Source of the DNA: Tropicibacter alexandrii
Lineage (GTDB): Bacteria > Pseudomonadota > Alphaproteobacteria > Rhodobacterales > Rhodobacteraceae
Direction of reading: 5' to 3'
Assembly: GCF_003667315.2 (NCBI RefSeq)
Contig: NZ_RCTZ02000009.1
Span: 111,057 to 175,056 of the forward strand
Length of the DNA stretch: 64,000 nucleotides
Positions 26,240 through 33,442 of this stretch are shown one piece after another (position 1 is the first letter of the stretch; each line of letters opens with the position of its first letter). The position numbers were made by a program, and so were the translations under genes. The notes beneath the pieces were generated by a model. It saw only the letters and a list, made by a program, of their open reading frames with translations. It was not told the DNA's origin and ran no database searches.

Positions 26240-26624
26240 GGTTGATATCTCCGAGCGTTTTGGCGTCCTGCTCCAGTCGGCGCAGGGTGCGGTCAGGCAT
26301 GGCGCGGGCGCGGCGGATGCGACGGCGGGCGACGGTGGCACAGATCGCGGCGAGGATCAGCGCGATCCCGACCGTGGTCAGCACCGCGAGCGGGGGCGTC
26401 ATGCCCATGGCGATCAGCGTCAGCGCGGCGCTGGCGCCCAGACCATGCAGCGCCGTCAGGCCCAGCATGGCGGCGGCCAAGTACCAGCCCAGCCCTTTGC
26501 CAGCCTGCTCGATGCCTTCGGTCAGCTCGGCGCGGGCCAGCTTCAGTTCGGCGCGCAAGAGGGCAGTGGCATGGTCCAGCACATCCACCACCAGCTGTGG
26601 TGCATCACGAAGACCGGTCGGCAT
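26232..26624 (-). CDS. Phage-holin-superfamily-III-like membrane protein (DUF1469/YqjE-like)
   Basis: 130 residues. An amphipathic N-terminus (LLRAELKLARAELTEGIEQAG) and two membrane helices, followed by a basic tail (ARRRIRRAR). This is the YqjE/DUF1469 plan, usually encoded beside YqjD/DUF883-like genes, as here. Not a real phage gene: no phage context exists. ATG 26624 overlaps the upstream stop by one base. Confidence 0.8.
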   Translation of the reverse strand: MPTGLRDAPQLVVDVLDHATALLRAELKLARAELTEGIEQAGKGLGWYLAAAMLGLTALHGLGASAALTLIAMGMTPPLAVLTTVGIALILAAICATVARRRIRRARAMPDRTLRRLEQDAKTLGDINHA

Positions 26625-27052
26625 CACACCAGCCCTCGGTCATCGAGGTGGCCGGTCCAAGGGTCAACTTGGTTGGATTGCTGGACAGGCTCCGGCGAGG
26701 CCTTGAGGAAACGTGCCAGCGCGAAGCCCGCCAAGGCCGCACCGCCCAGCACCAGCGCCGGATGGCGACGGGCGAGCGAGGCGGCGTCCTCTGCCATTTC
26801 GGGGATGGAGCGGCGGCGCATCTGGTCGGTCAGCGCGTCGATATTGTCCGCCAATTGGCCTAGGACCTGCGCCTGCAGGCTGTCGTTGTCATAGGCCTGC
26901 GCGGCCTCGTGGGTCTGGTCGGCGGTGCGATCGGCCTGCTCGGCGAACTCGTCGCGGGCGGCTTCGGCGCGGGCTTCGGCGGCGTCGGACACCTTGTCGC
27001 GAAGCTCGCGGGCGGTGTTTTGCGCGTCGGTTTTCAGGTCTGCGTGGGTCAT
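26624..27052 (-). CDS. DUF883/YqjD-like membrane-anchored protein, first gene of stress operon
   Basis: 142 residues: long acidic and Ala-rich helix (ELRDKVSDAAEARAEAARDEFAEQADRTAD), then a C-terminal hydrophobic segment (ALVLGGAALAGFALARFL) and a short hydrophilic end. Similar plan to the DUF883-like gene at 15637. First gene of an operon of six overlapping genes running down to 22834, with an EcfG-type promoter at 27104-27128. Confidence 0.78.
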   Translation of the reverse strand: MTHADLKTDAQNTARELRDKVSDAAEARAEAARDEFAEQADRTADQTHEAAQAYDNDSLQAQVLGQLADNIDALTDQMRRRSIPEMAEDAASLARRHPALVLGGAALAGFALARFLKASPEPVQQSNQVDPWTGHLDDRGLV

Positions 27053-27103
27053 GGGGTCCCCCCGTGTTCAGGTTGGGCGCGTGACTGCGCCGGTCCTGAA
27101 GCT

Positions 27104-27128
27104 AACGGGCCAGAGCCGCACAAGTTCC
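27104..27128 (-). promoter_or_regulatory. EcfG-type promoter of the six-gene amidoligase operon
   Basis: Minus strand GGAAC (27128-27124), 16-nt spacer, CGTT (27107-27104), 52 bp before the first start at 27052. It is the only promoter-like signal seen for genes 27052 to 22834, all of which overlap. Confidence 0.8.
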
Positions 27129-27136
27129 CGTGAGAC

Positions 27137-27823
27137 TCACACGCCGAGCAAAGCGTGCGCGCGGTCTTCCTCCAGCGCGTCGAGGCGCCCCGCCCAGACC
27201 GAGCGCCCCCGGTCGAGGATCACCCCCCGGTCGCAGATCGTCCGCAATTCGGCCAACGACTTGTCGACGATCAGCAGGGACAGGCCGCTTTCGGCCTTGA
27301 GCCGGGCCAGCGCCTGCCAGATTTCCTGCCGGACCAGCGGGGCCAGCCCCTCGGTCGCCTCGTCGAGGATCATCAGCCGCGGATTGGTCATCAGCGCGCG
27401 CCCGATCGCCAGCATCTGCTGCTCGCCCCCCGACAGCGACCGCGCGACCTGCGCGCGCCGCTCCGCGAGGCGGGGGAAGAGCGCGCTGATGCTGGCCTCG
27501 GTCCACGGGCCGGGGCGCGCGGCGGCGATGAGGTTCTCGGTGACGGTCAGGTCGGCAAAGCAGCGCCGCCCCTCGGGGACCAGCCCGACGCCCAGCCGCG
27601 CCACGCGATGCGAGGGCAGGCGGCGCAGGTCGCGCCCGTCGAAGCGCATCTCGCCCTGCGACGGCATCATCCGGCAGATCGCCTTGATCGTCGTGCTCTT
27701 GCCCATGCCGTTGCGGCCCATCAGCGCCAGCGTCTCGCCCTCGGCCAGCGCCAGGTCCACACCGAACAGCGCCTGCGAGGCGCCATAGCTGGCGGTCAGG
27801 TCCGAGACGGTCAGCAGGCTCAT
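27137..27823 (-). CDS. livF: Branched-chain-type ABC transporter ATPase (LivF-like)
   Basis: 228 residues. Walker A GRNGMGKST, the short Liv-type signature LSGGEQQMLAIGRAL and Walker B LMILDEATEGLAP are intact; the H-loop position reads IVDKSL, lacking the usual histidine, which is common enough in LivF-like subunits to leave function likely. One of two ATPases of the importer; last gene of the operon 31960-27137. Confidence 0.9.
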   Translation of the reverse strand: MSLLTVSDLTASYGASQALFGVDLALAEGETLALMGRNGMGKSTTIKAICRMMPSQGEMRFDGRDLRRLPSHRVARLGVGLVPEGRRCFADLTVTENLIAAARPGPWTEASISALFPRLAERRAQVARSLSGGEQQMLAIGRALMTNPRLMILDEATEGLAPLVRQEIWQALARLKAESGLSLLIVDKSLAELRTICDRGVILDRGRSVWAGRLDALEEDRAHALLGV

Positions 27824-28566
27824 GCCGCATCCCCCAGATAGGCGGCGCGCACGGCGGCATTGCGGCGGATCTCATCCGCTGTGCCGGTGGCGATCACACG
27901 ACCCGAGACCAGCACGCTGATCCGGTCGGCAAGGGCAAAGACCGCGTCCATGTCATGTTCGACCAGCAGGATCGGCGCCTCGGCCTTCAGATCGCGCAAG
28001 AGCGGGACAAGCCGCGCGGCGCCCTCCGCCCCAAGGCCCGCCATCGGTTCATCCATCAGGAAGGCCTTGGGGGACAGGGTCAGCGCCACGGCGATCTCCA
28101 GCAGGCGGCGCTGGCCATGCGACAACTCGGCGGTGACGGTGGCGGCGTGATCTTCCAGCCCAACCCGGGTCAGCGCCGCCTCGGCCCGCCCCCGCAGCGC
28201 AGCGTCCGACAGCGCCGGTCGCCAAAAGCGCCATGGCTGCCGCGCCGCGCCGATCGCCGCCAGCAGGACGTTTTGCAGGACGGTGTCCTGCTGCGCCAAC
28301 TGGCTGATCTGAAAGGTCCGCGCCAGCCCCTTGCGGGCCCGCGCCGGGACGGGCAGGGCGGTCACGTCTTCTCCATCAAGGAAAACCTGCCCCCGATCCG
28401 GGCTGAGCGCCCCGCCGATCTGCGCGATCAGCGTGGATTTGCCCGCCCCGTTCGGACCGATCAGGGCGTGTATCTCGCCTGCGCGCAGGGTCAGGCTGAC
28501 ATCGTCGGTCGCGGTCAGCGCGCCAAACGCCTTGCACAAGCCCCGGGTCGACAGGATCTCAGTCAT
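27820..28566 (-). CDS. livG: Branched-chain-type ABC transporter ATPase (LivG-like)
   Basis: 248 residues. Walker A GPNGAGKST, the signature region LSHGQRRLLEIAVAL (Gly-His variant of LSGGQ, usual in LivG), Walker B FLMDEPMAGLG and H-loop VEHDMD. Overlaps livF by 4 bp and livM by 8 bp. Pairs with LivF to drive uptake through the LivH/LivM pore. Confidence 0.92.
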   Translation of the reverse strand: MTEILSTRGLCKAFGALTATDDVSLTLRAGEIHALIGPNGAGKSTLIAQIGGALSPDRGQVFLDGEDVTALPVPARARKGLARTFQISQLAQQDTVLQNVLLAAIGAARQPWRFWRPALSDAALRGRAEAALTRVGLEDHAATVTAELSHGQRRLLEIAVALTLSPKAFLMDEPMAGLGAEGAARLVPLLRDLKAEAPILLVEHDMDAVFALADRISVLVSGRVIATGTADEIRRNAAVRAAYLGDAA

Positions 28567-29605
28567 GCGCCCGCGCCTTCCCGGCGATCAACCCGATGAC
28601 CCCACCTTGGCCGAACAGCACGATGAGCAGCAACAGCGCGCCAAAGCCGATATGCCAATACTCGGTCAGCGCGCCCAGCCAATGCTCCATCAGCACGAAC
28701 AGAACCGCCCCCACGACCGGACCAAACAGCCGCGCGGTGCCGCCGAGGATGATGAACACGATGAACTCGCCCGACAGCTGCCAGCTGAACATGGTGGGCG
28801 AGACGAAGCGATTCAGATCGGCAAACAGCGCCCCCGCCAGCCCGGTGATCGCGCCGGACAGGGTAAAGGCCAGCAGCCGCAACCGCAGCGGGTCGAGCCC
28901 CACGGCCCGCACCCGCTCGGGCGCCTGCCGCGCGGCGTTCAGCGCCAGTCCAAAGGGCGCGCGCCGCAGCCGGGCATGCAGCAGCAACCCCAGCAGCAGG
29001 GCCGCAAGGCACAGGCCGTAGAACTGGATCGGGTCCAGCGTGTTCAGCCCGGGAAAGCCGTTGCGGACATAGATGCTCATCCCGTCTTCGCCGCCATAGC
29101 GCGCCCATGAAATCGCGAAATAGTAGAACATCTGCCCGAAGGCGAGCGTGATCATGATGAAATACACACCCGAGGTGCGCAGGCTGAGCAGGCCGATGCA
29201 GAACGCCGCCAGCGCCGAGGCCAGCACCGCCACCGCCCAGATCACCGGCATGGATTTCGTGCCTTCGAACAGGACGGGCCACTCGAAGAGCGGGACGTAA
29301 TTCTGCGCGTGCCACGCCAGGATCCCCATCGCATAGCCGCCGATGCCAAAGAACACCGCGTGGCCAAGGCTCACCAGCCCGCCCAACCCCAGCGCGATGT
29401 TCAACCCCACGGCGGCCAGCGCAAAGATCACTGCGCGTGTCACGAGCGTGATGGTGAACGGCTCATCCGCCATCACCGCCCAAAGCGGCACGATCACCAA
29501 TCCCAGCAGGACCAATGCGTTGAGCAGCGCCTCGCGCCCCTGCTTCTTTGGTCCGAAAATACCTCGGGGGTTTGGGGGCTGGCCCCCAATCTGACCTGTG
29601 CTCAT
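28559..29605 (-). CDS. livM: Branched-chain-type ABC permease (LivM-like) with repeat-encoded N-terminal insert
   Basis: 348 residues, about nine membrane helices, with the LivM segments AAVGLNIALGLGGLVSLGHAVFFGIGGYAMG and FSWQLSGEFIVFIILGG. The ATG at 29605 overlaps the livH stop (ATGA), as expected for coupled genes. Codons 7-21 are supplied by repeat copy B, giving the residues GGQPPNPRGIFGPKK ahead of the first helix. The frame is preserved. The extra peptide would lie in the cytoplasm or periplasm before helix 1 and may be tolerated. Confidence 0.9.
   Translation of the reverse strand: MSTGQIGGQPPNPRGIFGPKKQGREALLNALVLLGLVIVPLWAVMADEPFTITLVTRAVIFALAAVGLNIALGLGGLVSLGHAVFFGIGGYAMGILAWHAQNYVPLFEWPVLFEGTKSMPVIWAVAVLASALAAFCIGLLSLRTSGVYFIMITLAFGQMFYYFAISWARYGGEDGMSIYVRNGFPGLNTLDPIQFYGLCLAALLLGLLLHARLRRAPFGLALNAARQAPERVRAVGLDPLRLRLLAFTLSGAITGLAGALFADLNRFVSPTMFSWQLSGEFIVFIILGGTARLFGPVVGAVLFVLMEHWLGALTEYWHIGFGALLLLIVLFGQGGVIGLIAGKARAHD
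29543..29588 (-). repeat. Dispersed REP-like repeat, copy B, inside the 5' end of livM
   Basis: Same sequence as copy A in the forward direction (CTTCTTTGGTCCGAAAATAC then CTCGGGGGTTTGGGGGC), hairpin GGGGGC-TG-GCCCCC. Read as 15 in-frame codons of livM on the minus strand. Confidence 0.85.
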
Positions 29606-30522
29606 GCGCGCGCTCCGAACAGCCCGGTCGGGCGCCAGACCAGCACCGCCGCCATCAACACGTAGATCGCGATCTGCGCCAAGGCCGACCCGGCTTGGGT
29701 TGCGGCGGATGGCTCCATAACCAGCTTGAACAGTTCCGGCAGGAATATCCGCCCAAGCGTATCGGTCAGCCCCACCAGAAGCGCCCCGATGAAGGCCCCC
29801 TTGATCGACCCGATCCCGCCGATGACGATCACGACGAAGGCGAGGATCAGCACAGGCTCCCCCATGCCCACCTGCACCGACTGGATCGCGCCGACCAGCG
29901 CACCGGCAAGGCCCGCAAGCGCCGCCCCAAGCGCGAAGACGATGGTGTAAAGCCGCCCGATATCGACACCAAGCGCTGCGATCATCTCGCGGTCATTCTC
30001 GCCCGCGCGGATGCGGATGCCCAGCCGGGTGCGCCCGATCAGCCAGAACAGGCCGGCAGCAACCACCAGACCGACGACGATGATGGCGAGGCGATACGCG
30101 GGATACTGGATGCCAAGCGGCAGCGCGACCGGGCCGGACAGCGCGTCGGGCACGTCGAGATACAGCGGGAAAGAGCCGAAAACCCAGCGTGTTCCTTCCG
30201 AAAAGATCAAGATCAGCGCAAAAGTCGCCAGCACCTGATCCAGATGGTCACGCGCATAGAGCCTGCGGATCACCACCAACTCGATCAGCGCGCCCGCCAG
30301 CGCCGCTCCGGCCAGCGCGGCGGCCAGCCCCAGCACGAAAGAGCCGGTCAGCCCGGCCACAGCGGCGGCGCAGAACGCACCGACCATGTAAAGCGACCCG
30401 TGGGCGAGATTGATCAGGCCCATGACGCCGAAGATCAGCGTCAGGCCCGCCGCCATCAGGAACAGCATGATGCCGGATTGCAGCCCGTTGAGGACCTGTT
30501 CGAGGATCAGGGAGAATGTCAT
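29602..30522 (-). CDS. livH: Branched-chain-type ABC permease (LivH-like)
   Basis: 306 residues, about eight helices. GLTLIFGVMGLINLAHGSLYMVGAF is the LivH N-terminal block and GGIGSIKGAFIGALLVGLTDTLGR the cytoplasmic coupling region. Lies between the binding-protein gene (with a hairpin at 30533-30554 in the gap) and livM. Confidence 0.92.
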   Translation of the reverse strand: MTFSLILEQVLNGLQSGIMLFLMAAGLTLIFGVMGLINLAHGSLYMVGAFCAAAVAGLTGSFVLGLAAALAGAALAGALIELVVIRRLYARDHLDQVLATFALILIFSEGTRWVFGSFPLYLDVPDALSGPVALPLGIQYPAYRLAIIVVGLVVAAGLFWLIGRTRLGIRIRAGENDREMIAALGVDIGRLYTIVFALGAALAGLAGALVGAIQSVQVGMGEPVLILAFVVIVIGGIGSIKGAFIGALLVGLTDTLGRIFLPELFKLVMEPSAATQAGSALAQIAIYVLMAAVLVWRPTGLFGARA

Positions 30523-30532
30523 GAATGTCAGC

Positions 30533-30554
30533 GGGGGCGGGCGAACCCGCCCCC
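30533..30554 (-). promoter_or_regulatory. Intercistronic stem-loop between binding-protein and livH genes
   Basis: Perfect 9-bp stem GGGGGCGGG/CCCGCCCCC with a tetraloop that reads TTCG on the transcribed minus strand. Such stems stabilise the upstream message so that the binding protein is made in excess over the permease. Confidence 0.7.
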
Positions 30555-30561
30555 CGATCGC

Positions 30562-31695
30562 TTACATCTTGCAGTCGCCGACATAGGCGTTGTCGCGGTT
30601 TTCCATCGCGGTGGCGACGATCTTGTTCGTAAAGATGTCGCCCTCCTTGATCACCTCGCGCACATAGACGTTCTGGATCGGATGATTGTTCGCTGCAAAG
30701 CTGAACGACCCACGCACGCTGTCGAAATCCGCCTCTTTCAACGCCGCCTGAAAGGCCGCATCATCGTTCACATCGGCCTTGTCGATGGCGGACAGCAACA
30801 GGTTGGCGGTGTCGAAGCCCTGCGCGGCATAGATCGACGGCAGGCGGTCGTACTTTTCCTCAAAGGCCGCGACGAAGGCCGCGTTGGCGGCGTTGTCGAG
30901 GTCCTTGGACCATGTCGAGGAGTTCTTCACCCCCAACGCGGCGTCGCCCACCGCCTGAAGGATCGCCTGATCGAAAGAGAAGGCCGGGCCGACCAACGGC
31001 AGGTCGACGCCCGAATCCGCGTATTGCTTGAGGAAGGAAATCCCCATCCCCCCCGGCAGGAAGAAGAACACCGAATCCGCGCCCGAGGCCCGGATCTGCG
31101 CGATCTCGGCGGCGTAATCGGTCTGGCCCAGCTGGGTATAGACCTCACCTGCAAGGTCGCCCTCGTAGAACCGCTTGAAGCCGGTCAGGCTGTCCTGCCC
31201 CGCCGGGTAGTTGGGCGCCATGATGAAGGTGTTCTTGAACCCGGCCTGCGTGGCATAGGCGCCCGCCCCCTCGTGCAGGTTGTCGTTCTGGTAGGAGACC
31301 GAGAAATAGTTGGCGTTGCAGCCCCGGCCCGCCAGTTGCGCCGGTGCCGCGTTGGTCGACAGGTAGAACAGGCCCTGCGCGGTGGCCGAAGGCACGACCG
31401 CCATGGCGAGGTTCGACCAGACGATGCCCGTCAGCACGTCCACCTTGTCGGACTGGATCATCTTGTCGGCCAGTTGCACGGCGACGTCCGGCTTGCGCTG
31501 GTCGTCCTCCACGATCACCGTGACGTCGTCGCGCCCGGCTGCGTCGATTGCCAGCATGAAGCCGTCGCGCGTGTCGATGCCAAGGCTGGCGCCACCGCCC
31601 GACAGGGTGGTGATCATCCCCACCTTGACCTCTGCGGTGGCCGCCGTTGCCAGCGCCGCCACCGCGGTGCCCAATGCCAATGTCCTGAACGTCAT
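30562..31695 (-). CDS. Periplasmic substrate-binding protein of Liv-type ABC importer
   Basis: 377 residues. A cleavable signal peptide (LALGTAVAALATAATA, cleavage about residue 21) is followed by the type I periplasmic-binding fold of the LivJ/amide-binding family (VKVGMITTLSGGGASLGIDTRDGFMLAI). Ligand is not predictable; relatives bind branched-chain amino acids, amides or aromatic acids. First transporter gene after the small RAM-domain gene. Confidence 0.9.
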   Translation of the reverse strand: MTFRTLALGTAVAALATAATAEVKVGMITTLSGGGASLGIDTRDGFMLAIDAAGRDDVTVIVEDDQRKPDVAVQLADKMIQSDKVDVLTGIVWSNLAMAVVPSATAQGLFYLSTNAAPAQLAGRGCNANYFSVSYQNDNLHEGAGAYATQAGFKNTFIMAPNYPAGQDSLTGFKRFYEGDLAGEVYTQLGQTDYAAEIAQIRASGADSVFFFLPGGMGISFLKQYADSGVDLPLVGPAFSFDQAILQAVGDAALGVKNSSTWSKDLDNAANAAFVAAFEEKYDRLPSIYAAQGFDTANLLLSAIDKADVNDDAAFQAALKEADFDSVRGSFSFAANNHPIQNVYVREVIKEGDIFTNKIVATAMENRDNAYVGDCKM

Positions 31696-31723
31696 GTCCC
31701 GTCTCCCCGTTTTTGTCGTGTTT

Positions 31724-31960
31724 TCAGAATGCCTTGAAGGTCAGCGTGGTCAAGGTCCGCTCGATCCCGTCGATATCCAGCAGGTGATCGTTGATGTATT
31801 TGCCCACATCCTCGCCCTCGGGAATGTAGAGCTTGACCAGCAGGTCGTATTCCCCGCTTGTGGAATACAACTCCGAATGGATTTCGCGCAGGGCGATATC
31901 GCCCGCGACGCGATAGGCGGTGCCGGGCTTGCAGCGGATCTGGATGAAGACGCAGTTCAT
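31724..31960 (-). CDS. Stand-alone RAM-domain protein (Lrp/AsnC ligand-binding domain)
   Basis: 78 residues starting MNCVFIQIRCKPGT. It aligns with the C-terminal effector-binding RAM domain of Lrp/AsnC regulators (VAGDIALREIHSELYSTSGEYDLLVKLYI...VGKYINDHLLDIDGIERTLT) and has no DNA-binding helix-turn-helix. Such single-domain proteins bind amino acids or modulate full-length Lrp proteins. It precedes the amino-acid-type transporter by 28 bp, suggesting it senses the transported ligand. ATG 31960 chosen; upstream in-frame codons look non-coding. Confidence 0.85.
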   Translation of the reverse strand: MNCVFIQIRCKPGTAYRVAGDIALREIHSELYSTSGEYDLLVKLYIPEGEDVGKYINDHLLDIDGIERTLTTLTFKAF

Positions 31961-32077
31961 GATGCGGGGTCCCCCTGTCGTGTTGCCCCGACTTGACCCG
32001 AAAATGCGACGGGAATCCAGTGCAATGATCCTTGTCTTGGACGCCATCCCGCGCGATCCTGTGCCTCAGGAGGTAGC

Positions 32078-32923
32078 ATGACCTGGTCCATCTTGTCCGA
32101 TACGAAATGCACGCTGGGCGAGGGGCCTTTGTGGCACCCCGAGCGTGGCAGTCTGTTCTGGTTCGATATTCTCGGCCAGCGCCTTTACGAATATGACGGG
32201 GTCGAGCGGCACTGGAGCTTTGACCGCCCGGTCTCGGCGGCGGGCTGGGTGTCTCGCGACCGGCTGCTGGTGGCGTCCAGCACCGATCTGAGCCTGTTCG
32301 ACCTCTCGACCGGCGCGGCGGAGCGGCTTGTCGCGCTGGAGGCCGATCAGCCGGAAACGCGGTCCAATGACGGGCGCGCCGACCCGATGGGCGGGTTCTG
32401 GATCGGCACCATGGGATTTGGCTGCGAAGACGGGCTGGGCGCGATCTACCGCTATTACAAGGGGGAGTTGCGCCGCTTGTGGGACAAGGTCACCGTGCCC
32501 AATGCGACCTGTTTCGCGCCCGATGGCAGCTTTGCCCTGTTTGCCGATACGCCGCGCGGGCAGGTGTTTCGCGTAGCGCTCGACAAGGATGGCTGGCCAG
32601 AGGGCACGCCTTCGGTCTGGCTGGACCTGCGGGAAGAGGGGCTGAACCCGGACGGGGCCGTGATCGATGCCGAGGGGCATTTCTGGAACGCGCAATGGGG
32701 GGCCGGGCGGGTGGCCCGCTACGATGCCGATGGCCGCCTCGTCGAGACCCACGACTTGCCGACTGGCCAGACGACCTGCCCGGCCTTCGGGGGGCCGAAC
32801 CTGTCGGTGCTCTATGTCACGTCGGCGGCGGAAAACACCGACGCCGCGGACCGCCATGCCGGCATGACCTTTGCGCTGGAGACCGGGGCGAAGGGGCAGC
32901 CCGAACCGCGCGTGGTGCTGTAG
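32078..32923 (+). CDS. SMP-30/gluconolactonase family lactonase
   Basis: 281 residues, six-bladed propeller of the SMP-30/LRE family. Metal ligands are visible as Glu in TLGEGPLWH, Asn in NDGRADPMGGFWIGTMG and Asp in LNPDGAVID. Enzymes of this group hydrolyse sugar lactones (glucono-, arabino-, galactono-) to aldonic acids. Start after CAGGAGGTAGC. It is followed by trmO after 21 bp, probably without functional link. Confidence 0.9.
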   Translation: MTWSILSDTKCTLGEGPLWHPERGSLFWFDILGQRLYEYDGVERHWSFDRPVSAAGWVSRDRLLVASSTDLSLFDLSTGAAERLVALEADQPETRSNDGRADPMGGFWIGTMGFGCEDGLGAIYRYYKGELRRLWDKVTVPNATCFAPDGSFALFADTPRGQVFRVALDKDGWPEGTPSVWLDLREEGLNPDGAVIDAEGHFWNAQWGAGRVARYDADGRLVETHDLPTGQTTCPAFGGPNLSVLYVTSAAENTDAADRHAGMTFALETGAKGQPEPRVVL

Positions 32924-32944
32924 GATGCCGCCTTCGGGGATGCC

Positions 32945-33436
32945 ATGACCGCGGATCGCGACGCCACGAGAGCGGGGGAAACCACCCTCCACCTGCCGCC
33001 CGCCGGGGATGCGCAGTTGCGCTTCATCGGTACGATCCGGACGCCCTTCCAGCGCAGGGAGGCGTGCCCGCGTCAGGGCCGCGAGGATGGGCCGGAATGC
33101 CGGTTGGAACTGCTGCCGGAACTGGCCGCCGGACTGGACGGGATCGAGGCTTTCGACCGGGTGGAGGTCCTGTATTGGCTGCACCGGGCGCGCCGGGACC
33201 TGTTGACCCAAAGTCCGAAATCCGACGGCTGCACGCGCGGGACCTTTGCGTTGCGTTCGCCGTTGCGGCCCAACCCGATCGGTACATCGGTGGTTAAGCT
33301 GGTCCGTCGCGACGGGCCAAGCCTGATCGTGCGAGGGCTGGATTGCCTCGATGGGACGCCGCTCTTGGACCTGAAGCCGGTGCGCTGTGCCTATTCGGTG
33401 CAGGCGCCGCCAAAGCCGTCGGACAAAGTGGGCTGA
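32945..33436 (+). CDS. trmO: tRNA (N6-threonylcarbamoyl-A37) methyltransferase TrmO-like
   Basis: 163 residues. The TrmO/YaeB-like domain is seen in FIGTIRTPFQRREACPRQG, IEAFDRVEVLYWLHRARRD and RSPLRPNPIGTSVVKL, then LDCLDGTPLLDLKP. The family adds a methyl group to t6A37 of some tRNAs using S-adenosylmethionine. Shorter than E. coli TrmO, lacking its C-terminal extension, which is usual for alphaproteobacterial forms. Confidence 0.88.
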   Translation: MTADRDATRAGETTLHLPPAGDAQLRFIGTIRTPFQRREACPRQGREDGPECRLELLPELAAGLDGIEAFDRVEVLYWLHRARRDLLTQSPKSDGCTRGTFALRSPLRPNPIGTSVVKLVRRDGPSLIVRGLDCLDGTPLLDLKPVRCAYSVQAPPKPSDKVG

Positions 33437-33442
33437 CGGCGC

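Noticed and set aside
26232..26624. Holin-like annotation as a sign of prophage
   Set aside because: The protein is a YqjE/DUF1469-type membrane protein inside a stress operon and no phage genes are near.
29548..31737. 729-codon plus-strand frame opposite the Liv-type operon
   Set aside because: Antisense to the binding protein and permease genes; composition is Arg/Gln/His-rich and shadows their codons.
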